Shown here: positions 50,101 through 62,100 of the stretch, in pieces
Numbering within the stretch: position 1 is the first letter of the stretch
How the letters are laid out: each line of letters starts with the position of its first letter
NCBI GenBank assembly: GCA_030141605.1
Contig: JAQGDQ010000124.1
Location: 377,001 to 441,000, forward strand
Length of the DNA stretch: 64,000 nt
Direction: 5' to 3'
Source of the DNA: Tubiluchus corallicola
Lineage: Eukaryota; Priapulida; Priapulimorpha; Priapulimorphida; Tubiluchidae
Program-made: the position numbers and the translations under genes
Notes under the pieces: generated by a model
Databases searched by the model: none
The model's input: only the letters and a program-made list of their open reading frames with translations
What the model was told of the DNA's origin: nothing

Positions 50101-53100
50101 CTGTCAGCAACCACAGTCGTGCTCGTTAGAGAATGATTTCAAATACCACCAACTATAACGCCGGAAATGAACAGATATTTGCAGGTATCCTAGTAACATT
50201 CATCTTCACACCATATCTTATGATCTCTACCAGTGCTTAAGTTGCAAATAACTGGTCACGAATGTAATTAACCAGACGTGTAATACATTATTCATTATAT
50301 AACTGGCTTCAGTGACACAATTTATTTTATAATAAACTACTAGAGGTGGCGTCCAACTGCCAAAGCATGAGCTGCAAGCAACTAAGGACCACATTAAATT
50401 GTGCCGAAGAAATAATTTAATGTTGTGAAGAAACTGTTGTAGTTTGGTTTTTATTGAGACATTTCGCAGTTATTGTTTTTGTGTCTTTGACAACATTTGC
50501 ACACTTAGAACAGAATAATACCATGCGCTAGGAACATATACAAGGGGAATTTTTCGGCTGCAGAATTTACCAATGCGCAATGCAGAAAATTTAACATCAT
50601 ATTTGATCAAACAGAAGGTTCGTGGTTTGTGATTGGTTAACTAATGCCCATTAAAGTTCAGGTGCATCCAGTAATCAATCTAAATAAACAGGACTCACGA
50701 TAGATGAGCTACTGTAGTCCTTTCTCCAAAACACCGAATTAGTTTGTCAGTTGGGAAACAGCCAAACACTGAGGCAAATTTGGACCTTGAAACCCTCTCC
50801 TTAAATCCGGATTCCTACAATTATGTGGGGATCATTTTAGTATAAAACCGACAGCACATCTTGCTAATAGTTTATTGCATCCAACCTCAATTACAAACGA
50901 CGTTAGTGTGCATGCATAGTTGGATAACCCACATCCAATCGGTCATCTTGGCCTGCGCGGCTGTGCCTGGAAGAGTTATGCAGTTGATCAATAGAAGCAA
51001 CCAAAGGCTGTGTATTGCCACGCTGGAACACCATAAAATTCGCTTCAAGGTCATCGCTTCACAGTACGTAATATCGATTACAGACAGCGCTATGAATCTG
51101 CTACTTCAAGATGAAACCATGTTTGAGGATTTCTTCTTGATCTATTTCGTCTGATTTAATTGAACAGAACGTTTCATAAGTGGTTTGTCCAAGACAGAAG
51201 AATAAATACTGTTTCCACTGAACAATTTAACCTTGTAGGAGTACCCCTTCACGTACGGGTTTGTGGAAATTAATTGCACACAAATATTTTTGTTTTTTTC
51301 CTGAACCTGTATGTTTTGTAGCATTCCAGAAAAACTCCCCTTCCATGAATTGGCTTTGGGGAAAATTTTAGGGTCATCCCACTGATTAGCCCTAGCAACC
51401 ATGTCATTACCTGCCTTTTTATGAGCATCTAATGCTGTCTAGCCCCGGTTACTACCATACGTGGCTAATAATATAAAGTGTTATTCTCATAAACTGGATA
51501 ATCTAAAGTGTTTTTCTCATAAACTGGTTGTCATGGTTATTGTTTATATTAGCAACAGCGTTAATATTATATATTAGCAACAGCGTTAATAAGAATATTA
51601 GATTGAAAAATAGTTTTTCGAAGCCTCAGATTGCACAATTATACGAACTGCCAACATGCAAGAGAGGCAGCAGTTACCATTGCAATGATGTGAAAATTGT
51701 TTACCTTGGTAACTGAGAAATAACGATTGTAGCAGAAAGTTTTAAATAGTCTTTGCGAGCTCTAGTTATCAAAATATTGGTGGTTTTTTTATTCCCAAAA
51801 CCATCCTAAACTTGCAATCAGGAAAAATGCGCAATTACTACAAGAATTGAATGCAAAATGGTGTATAAATGCACGTATCCAACAACTTTAACTGATGATA
51901 CGGCTGGCTGCGGACAGATTCCTCTTCTGCATCATTTCTTTATTTCTATTGTTCAAGAAATGGCTTCGTCACAGCTGCGTGAAAGCACACAAGAAGAAAT
52001 CGCCAGTTTGCAAGCTCTTTTATCATCCAGCCCTTCCCTACTACTGGTGATGCTAAAACAAGTGTTGATTCTTCAACGGGTATCTAAATGTAGCGAAGTT
52101 TGCTCTTTTAATAAGCTCTTGTGCAGACTCTTCAATAGGTGGTTAATTATCAGTGTAGAACCAGAAATCTACAATGACCTGTGACGACACAGACAATACA
52201 TCTACATCTTTATCAGGAATCGTTTTCTATTTTTTTAGATAAGCTCGCAATAATAACACAGATTCATGCAAAATAAAGAAATTATAGCGATGCACACAAA
52301 CGTGTCGAGGCCTTAGGCACAGATGCATGCATGTAAAGTTCATTTTCGCAGCGCTTCATTCACTGACACTGGCGCTGCCAGTACATGTACATTATAAACA
52401 AGGAAATGTCTATGCAAGTCACAGAGCTAATAAATTACAGATGATATGAACGATTTGCAGTGCTTAGGAGTTGAGCCAAACACAATCAGTAGAAACATTT
52501 CGATTTGTTTCAAGATATTCATCATCAGATTTTAATGCACTAGACATAAAATATAAATTGTTTGCAAAAACGACTAAATTACTAGCTGTAAATTACATCC
52601 ACTTACGTAAGTTACTAAGTCTATGCAGAAGAGCACATTAGAAGAACAAACTTCTAATGTTACATCTGAAAATTTGTTCAAGAATTAAGTTTTTCTTTAC
52701 CAGTTTAGTCAGCGGCTGTAGCACCTCACTAGACGAATAATGCCTAGCTCCTGACATTATATCGGAATTAGCCACTTGTTCAAACATTTAAAATGAAAAA
52801 AACGAAGAAGAAGACCCTTATATTTAGTCAGTTTATTGCAGCTAGCCCTAAAATAAGTGAGGTCGTCATTTTGTTGTCAGTTCGTAATCGTAAACGCCAT
52901 TACCAAGATAAACAATAACCATGGTAACTATTCACGAGAGTAACGTTTTATATTATTAATCATATATGAAGACCTACGCTAGAGGGTATTAGATGCTCAT
53001 AAAAAAAGTCAGTAATAACATGGTCACTAAGGCTGATATGTGTGGGATGGTCTTAAAATTCATCTGGACTTAAAAAAAATTTCCCCAAGGTCCATTCAAT

Positions 53101-56100
53101 AGGAAATTTTTCTGAACTACTACAAAACATACACAGGATTGAGAAAAAAAGTCAGAACAAAACATTTGTGTTGCGATTATCCCAAAACGATGATTCCCTG
53201 ATCAGCCTAATGGCTTTGTATTGTAAGAACAAAATTTAATGTTCTCGAAATTGTGATATTTTCAGCAGCGAAGAACTTGCAACAATTTATCGCGAATAGT
53301 GGTTCCATGAGTACATAATAAAGGCTAAGAAGTATGTCTCTCTCTCTCACACACACGCACGCGCGCGCGCGCACGCACGCACGCACACACACACACACAC
53401 AAGTAAGAAAGTAAGATTTTTTTCTTTTAAAGAGGCAAAAAAGACAATGTTAGTTGCAGAGCAAACATTAAAAAAGAATTAAAAAGTGCAAAAAGTATTT
53501 TACTTGAAAAGACAAGGCAGATTTTTTATGTTGTTTCAAGGCATCAGCAATTCGGAATACGTGCACCCCACTTTTGCAGAATATTAGCTACCAGCTGGCC
53601 TAGTTTCTCCTTAAATTTTAGATTTTTTTTCTCTATTCCGTTATACATGTATTACATTTACAAGGTCAAGTTAGACTGAGGATACAATATCACGTAAAAG
53701 GCTGTTTTAGCGGTAAAAATGTTTTTTGTATTGTTGAAAAGGGGAGAAGGAGGTTTTTTCCAACTTTTTACCAATTGTTGCTCTTTTCAGACGCAATTAG
53801 GAGGCTTGTCTACAGTCACCTGGGAGAGAAGTGAGAGCCTAACTGGGCCATATAACGCTGGGAGGGCAAGGCAAAAGACAGGAATCATACAGGGCGGTTG
53901 AACAGACAGCATTAGCGCAGACCTGTTTGCTGAACTCAGGGGGTAGGGGTAACAACAGCTTGAACTGGACAATATGCACGGTTATAATGCCGGTTCAATA
54001 CAACTATGTAGGCGTATCACGGGGATTAAAACATTTTTGTACAGAAACATCACCGCTAATACAGGCATTACGGCAGCCAGGGACCCCAGCCAGACAGTTT
54101 TTTTCGCCAGCAGAGTTTGAGAAGATATGGCCGTGGCTCCATGCAGAATTTTAAATTCCACAGACCTGCACAAGCTGATTACCTGAAAATCGCAACGTTT
54201 GCTTCGCGTATTGTATACTGACGATTGCCAATGATACTTATGTTTTAGCGATTAACTTGCAATCTCTAAGAACTGAAAATGCACGCTCAAAATTACAATT
54301 ATAGGTGACAATACTAATATTACACGACAATACTAATGAACTTACTAAAAGAATATTTAATATTATTTTTTTTATTTTTGTGTATTATTAACCGGAGTGC
54401 ATTTTTACCAAAAAAGTTCTTTTCCTTGAAAACAAGGCCTATCTAACAGGCAATAAAGTGCTGACCCAAATTTATAGCCCTAAACTCCCATATTAATTTC
54501 TCCTTTATTAAATGCAAAAAAGATGTTATGCTCGTTATGAAGGTAATTTTTCTTTAAAGAACATCTGTGGCGTACTACAACATGTTTAAACAAATAAAAC
54601 ATGTGTTTAAGTTAACACCTGTTTAACGTCAAAATTATCGAATATCTCAATAAACCCAGATACCAAACTGATGTTTTCTGTGGCAGATGCGCTTTACAAC
54701 ATGTACAAAGTTTTCCCCCGTGTGGCAACAGTTCGCTTGCAAAACACAATATCAAAATGACAACTATTCGTGGTTTATATAAAACAAGCTAGCATTAGCT
54801 TTCTGAACCCAGCCTTCGCATAAATTTGCAGCGAAAAATAAAAAGCGGAAAATGTTTTTCTAAATCTAAGTAATTAGATGATCGCACATACACGTTAACA
54901 TGTATGATACAGTCTTACAATATGCATGTACGACTCACTACAAAATCAAAAACGTTAGCTGGATGGACATTTAAAATTAACACACAATAGATGGTTAATT
55001 GACCAAGCATTAATGCCAACTTGAGTCGGAATAAGACAAAAATCAGCAAACTCTGGTCAATTAATTTTTACTTACAAACAACAACAACATTGAACACCAC
55101 AAATTCATATTTAAGAATTTGAGACTTATTAATTCCTAAATTCATGCACAACAAGGCAAAACCTTATCTTAGTCATCTAGATGCAAATACAAATTACTTA
55201 AGAAGTAGAAATTTTATATAGTTTATTGAACATACAACATAAAGAAACCAAAAAAACACATTGATCCTGTACATAGAAAAGAACAGCTCAAACGTTGTAG
55301 GGACAATAATACCAAAAAAACATCATACTAACAATACTATCAAACATACTAACAATATTAATCAACATTATACTTTTATAAATAGACACAAAAAATGGGT
55401 TTATAAACAAAAAAACGTGCACAATAATATTATCACTAAAAAGGGAAGCACCTTCGTATTTAGACAGAGATGTTCTGGTTTATTTCTTCAACATATACAT
55501 TGAGATATATTGACAATCTACATCTAAGATACCAAAAACCAAGTGTGCAACATTTGCGGATAGAGCCTTCAGTGTTTGTGGAGCATTTTTATGGAACCAG
55601 CTGCCCATGAATCCACAAATGTTACAGAATTTAAGAAACTACTCATCTGTTTCAGCAAGTATTAATAGTTTATCAATTATCCTTCTATGCAAAAACTTTT
55701 TACTAGCCTGACAATGTAATTTTTACTGATGATTCTTCTTGTGATTTTGTGCTCCTTGTGGTGATTTAGGTGATTTTCTTTTATTTTGTGCAGCACCAGT
55801 GATAATATTTTAATACTGTGATGCCAGAGTGCTTATGAATAATAAACTATAACTGCCTATAACTGTAACTGCACCTGAACGCATTCAGCGGCTTGCCAAA
55901 TACAACGCCGTGCTACTTTCATCATATTGTTAATAATATACTTTGTTAAAAGTGTTATTTTGTCTTTGATGTTTTCAAATTTATTTAAACAGATCGCTAC
56001 AAAACACATGACATCAAAAATAAACAATTTGTAAATTAGTGTGAGGCTCGTATATATGACAATTTTCATGATCGCCAAGAGAGCGAAAACACAAAGCAAA

Positions 56101-59100
56101 CCGTGCTTCAAAGGACAAAAATTAATTTCCGTTAATTTACTAGCAAAAGTAAAAAAAGGGGGTTTATTATTTCTAAACCTCAGCGGAATTTCACTATAAG
56201 GTTCTATAAAGTACAATGTTAAAAGTTTTTGCGGTGTGACGCTTAGGAACGTTCCATGTTTAATAAAGCTACATGCATATTATATTCACTATTTTCAGCT
56301 GGTGTTTTTATCTAAATTAAGATAAGATAAATTAACGGTAACTTGCCTTGCTTTCATACAAAGGGTCTTGAATAAGTGCAAGAAACGTCATTCACAACTT
56401 AATGTTGTCAAGGAACTTCTAATTAAGTCACAATATTAATTCAATATCAAATTAATAAGTGAAAAATTATGGAGTCCCTATGCTGAAATTTATGTAATTG
56501 GCACTCTGTTGTAAAACTTGGCTGCACTGGAGGTCCGGCGAAAGGACGATCCCAGGACAATGGTCATTTTGGTTTCAATCATAAGTGGCATTAAAAATGG
56601 TAACTGTATCCGCTTCTGAAACTGGAGTTTTTTAGGAACATTTTACAGGGTCAAATTAACGACGAAAAATTGTTTTAAATTACATTCCAAGTTCAAGGTC
56701 TCAGAAATGGCAGAGTTAAATATTAGGGAACTGGGAAACTTGTAATGTGATTTATATACAACTTAAGAATTTTATGCTTTTTACATAATAGTTCATATAA
56801 GGCATATAAAAGCATAATGTGTGAATCACAGACTCCGTACGGAAACACTCACAGAGAGGCATTCTATAATTTGTAACCCTTTATTATTTTAATTTTTTAT
56901 ACTAATTATATTGTAATCATTGAAAGTTTTCACAATAGCGTTTCTTCCTCGGAACTGCTGATACACATTTATTTATCTTTTTTTTCAATTAAAAACACAA
57001 TATTAATATTCAGTGCATCTACTGCTCCCCTGAAATTCTACACTGGAACTTGTTTTTTCTTCAGAACTGCTGATACGCTGCCGTTTCTCACTAATATTCT
57101 TGTTTATCTTTTTAAATGACTTCTTGCTGAGCTTATTAATGGATAATTCCTCGTCTTGTGTTGCGACAACGCGCGACGCCTCCGTGTACAAGAATAGAAA
57201 TGCGTGGGAGTTTGATATAAATTAAATTTGCAAAAGGAGAAAGGCTGATTATAACAACGGCGTTTGAGGATTAGCAAGTTGCGAGCAGAACTTGGCGGCG
57301 ATGAATTAAGATATTTCAATGTTTTTACTTTTTGAAGAATGCGATTTTCTAAAAAGTCGCGAAGATAAATGTAACAGCTTTAGAATTTGTAAACGACATA
57401 CGTCCCCGAAAGTTAAACAGTGCCGCGTCTTAATGTTAAATGTTTGGATGATTGTGGGGAAGTTAAGCAAAGCTGTGCCTTAGTATTAAATGTTTGGGTG
57501 AATGTGGGGAAGTTAAGCAGTGCTGCGCCTTAGCATTAAACGTTTGGGTGATTATGGGAAATGACTTATGGTGGGTTTCAGCTGCATGGCCTTTTGCTTT
57601 ATATATAAACACAAATTAATGTACTGCTCGAATGTTTAATGTACAATGAGATGGTTTTGGGTCCATGTCAAGATACGTGTATATATTACCTCTATGATAT
57701 GTATTATTTTATATGAAATTGTATTTGTAAAAGTGTGCTATAGTTTTTCTAGATAGGAGTATATTGCTGTAGCTAATATATATTTTTTTACTTTATTACT
57801 TGTTTTTTTATGCACCCCTACTGCACTCATAGTTTTAATTTTTTGCACCAGATGCATTTGCCTATTAGCAGTGTAGCCCAGGCAATCACTGAATGATATT
57901 TCACATTGTATAATGTATACTATTATTATTTTATGACAAATAAAGATTTATATATATATATATATATATATATGTATACTAGCTTTGGACGGGTATTGCT
58001 TTCACTGATGGAAGACTACCAAAGTATTCACATCCTAATATGACTAAGATACCTCTCAGCTCAGTGTTACAGTCTCATCTTAGAGGAATTAAGCTAGTTA
58101 GGCGCTGTGCCTATCACAATCATCCAATATTAGTTGAAATCCCGTTAAAAAATGCTGGATTACAGATCGAGGTGACACCAATTGCATTGAGAAATCCTTC
58201 AGCAGCTGATGTTTTGCTGAAAATGTGCTTTCTTCATCACATCCCGTTCTCAGTGACTTCAAATTCTGCTACTTTCCTGACATGCCCAATCTCCCATAAC
58301 ACATCAATCTCTGTGCAGCAAAACTGTGATTATAAATACGTTCTTCTAACCCTTTCTCAAAGCTGCTTCTTCAATCTGCATTTGTTAATTACAAAAGCTT
58401 CCAAGTCATACCCTATACTAATTCAGTCTCCCTGCATTGTGTAGTTCTTCTGTTCACAGTTGATTACAGTTTCAGCAGAACACAAACGTTGTCCACAATA
58501 TCCAATGCGGTTTATCAAAATCACGCATCTAACGACATCTTGCATTTATTAAAAAACTTAATAAATTTGATAACTGATGCCCCTAATTTTTATTCTTGAT
58601 GCGAAGTAATGATTTAGAAGTAATTAAGCCATTTGTTGATTATGTTGAAAAAGTGTTTTTAAGACATGATGAACAATAAACTTTGATTTAGAAGTAATTA
58701 AGCCATTTGTTGATTATGTTGAAAAAGCGTTTTTAAGACATTATGAACAATAAACTATGTAATGATCATATCATTGAAAATGAGGCCATTAAAATCTATT
58801 TTAAACACTAACCATTAATCTCTTCATTTAAATGACTAAAAATAACTAACAGGAACGATTTTATAATATTTGTTTTATCAATAACTGTTTGTTTATCTAT
58901 AGTGTTGTTATATTTAAAGATTGAAATTGTATGTATGTCTTGTTTTTTGTATTTCTTGAATATTTGGCACTAATAAAAAATGTTAAATAAAATATTAAAT
59001 TACCAAAAATGTGTTAATAAATTTGCTGTATCTTACATGGCATCTGCTATACTGCCAGTTTTATTCTTGCTTGTCACTTAGGTTTTACAAACAAATGTGC

Positions 59101-62100
59101 TTACCACTTGTCAGATATTTTTGATTACATTTTCTCTTTGTTTTGAACTGCTACTCTGCAAACATAACAGGATAGGACCACTGTGACACACAAATTGTTT
59201 ACTTAGGCTAATTTTCGTGTAAAAACATTCACGTATGACATACTTGATTCTTTTCGGCTTCCCTTGAACAGCACAGAATGTGATGAAATAAAATTCATTA
59301 AAAGAAATCGAAGGAAAACATCTGAAGTTATTTCCTCCAGCAAGTCATCACTCCTTTGGTTTTGTTGAAAGACAAGGCGCACAAAAAATATTAGGCCTTC
59401 AACAATATACACGTGGTATTTGTAACAAAGGTCCCACACCGCACGCACACAAGTAAACCTCAAGGATTCAGTAACTAGCTACAATATCTATACGACCCCT
59501 CGGTGGATAGTGCCAGCAATATAAAAAATCCATAATGGGAATCTGATAGCCCCTAACCTACAAATGAACTGTTCACGATGTACTAGCAGCGGCTGTGAAG
59601 CAAAGTCAGCTAGAGGAAAAAAATTTCGCTGGATGAAACCACTCAGTTAGGAACACCCAGAGCTTACAGTCCAGCAATGACTTCTTGGGACTTTTCCAAA
59701 TATACGGTATACGGTATACATCGCTCTATGCACTCGCAAAAACAGTATACAATATTAGTGGAGAAAAAATACATGGTTGAAGCACACATAATAGCGATCA
59801 TAGCTGTTGCAGTGTCAAACGTTCTTAGTAAAACAGTATTTCTATACACCCGCAACATTGACATTTGATGTAACTTTTCCTACTTACAAGAAAGGCCCGA
59901 GGCTTGATGCACTGAGCTTATAATTTGTGAGAGTTTGTAGCTATTTTTCTGCCAGATTCGTTGAGTAAAAGCAGACAACAACGAGCTAGCCAGAGCAATG
60001 GGTGGCGATTTTAGGGTCTAAAACTCTGAGCTGGATCATGATCTTGAATGACAGTTCAAAGTAAGAACTTCATACACAACTTGAAAACTACAATATATAC
60101 AAAAAAACTCGGTAGCCTATCTAATACTACTAAGGGGGCGAGGGACAGATTTTTCTGGAGCTGATGACCTTGAATAGTAGCGCAACTTTGGGTAGATCTA
60201 AGGTCATTTGAGTTCAAACATTTTGGACAAGCAAATGATGGATACATTAAGTATCAGACATGAAAAATTTTTAAATGATAGTGGGGTAGTTGGTCATTTT
60301 GCACAGTTGGTTCTCGAGTAATCGGCAACTCGGATAGTCAAAGGTCGAAGGTCAGTTGCATTCAAAAAATGTTAAGGATTGGACAACCAAAACCAAAAAT
60401 CGTGGTTTTAGAGAGTAGACTAGTCAGTGAGTGAGAAGTACAAGGTCACTGGTCAATACAGCGTGGTCATGGGACCGCAATTTACTACACCAAAAAATGT
60501 AGTTACGTATGACCCTCACACAACTAAATAAATGAAACATCAAAATTGTGACCACAACAATCAATTGTCACAACACAGTTATAACCTGAAAAGTTTAAGA
60601 AACTGGGCAACCAAACTTACGTAATGTACAAGGTGACAGGCAGAGCAGGTTTTTCATTTTAGTGGGGTACCTCACCGTACCTGAGGAATCTGGGATCTGG
60701 AATCTTCAACTATGAACCACATGCTCAAGGTAGCTCAACAAATGTTAAGCATTTTAGTCTACCGTATTTATGCAGGGGCTTAGTACACAGGTCAATATAG
60801 ATGCAGTAGTAATCTCACTAAAAGTTACAATGCTGACAGCATTGTTTATGTTAAGGAGTTTTATAGTAAGCTGCACAGATACTGTGTGTTGTTTTAGGAT
60901 GCATTAGTCCAATTTTGTCTACAGTCGAATAACAGTGTACACATTTTTTCAAGTAGTTAGGCCTACCACAAAAACAACAAAATCAAACAACTATAAACAA
61001 TTCTACAGTACTGTATGCAGGACAAAAATTCAAGTTTTCTGTATGTTTCTAATTTTTATTTTCAGGGTTCAGGTTGAACAGTTGCTAATTTTTTAAAGCT
61101 TTAGTTATAACATTTCCATAAATTATTACATGAAAGAGCACTTGGGTCTTTTCTAATGGCGCTTGTGTCGAAACGATTGTTTGTACATAAAGGAAGACAA
61201 GATGATTTTTCATATACTACCCGATTTTTAAGTGTGACAAAAAGTATTTTAACACAATTAATAATGCAAAAGCATTTCTGATAATTAAATAATAGATTAA
61301 AAAGTTAATCAATGGCGAACGAGTCCAACTATTGATGACATCACAAACTAACAATTTTCAATGGTAAAAATATTTCACGAGCATGTTGCACGTGTTTGCA
61401 AAAGCAAAAATTGAAGTACAGTGCAACTGTAAGATATTCAGTGTGTTGTACTAAAACTAGGCCAATTTTTAGGAAAAACTTCAAATTTTATATTTACTGC
61501 TGTGTTCAGCACAAACGAACACATCTGAACTGAGAGGTACAGCACCTGTTTTTTGTGCAATGTGTTTCCGAAATGCAGGCGCTAGAGCCCGTCTAATTAG
61601 CGAACAGCAAAATGCATGTAACAGAGAAGAACTAGTGAGGCGAAATTGTGTTTGTATGGTAATAATTCTTGCACGTAAGTCATTTTTGAAAAAATAGTAT
61701 GTTTACTTCCAATATTTTAAAGAGTAGATTGTTTTGACCTACAGTTTAAGATTGGGTCTAGTTTTGCTTTAATAAACAACACATAAAAATATATTTCTGA
61801 ACACCTTTTGCAAATTGTCTTTCTCTGAAATGCTTACAACCTTACACTTGGAGAGCACTATGTTTTCTAACTGCACTTGACAAATTCTGCAAACATAATA
61901 AATTATTTATATTGTAAAACATGTGCTTAAACAGGTATAAAGGTTCAACAAAGATAGTGGTATGTTAAACATTAACTGATACAAATAATTACTATGGCAG
62001 TAATTACACAGGTAACTACGTAAGCATCAATTAATCGGCAAGAGCAAGTAAATTATGCTTAATATATTATATGCCTACAGATTATATATAGGACTGCATA

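Noticed and set aside
58040-58444. 134-codon plus frame in receptor intron 1
   Set aside because: No recognisable domain, ordinary AT-rich composition and no splice or polyadenylation context that would make it a gene.
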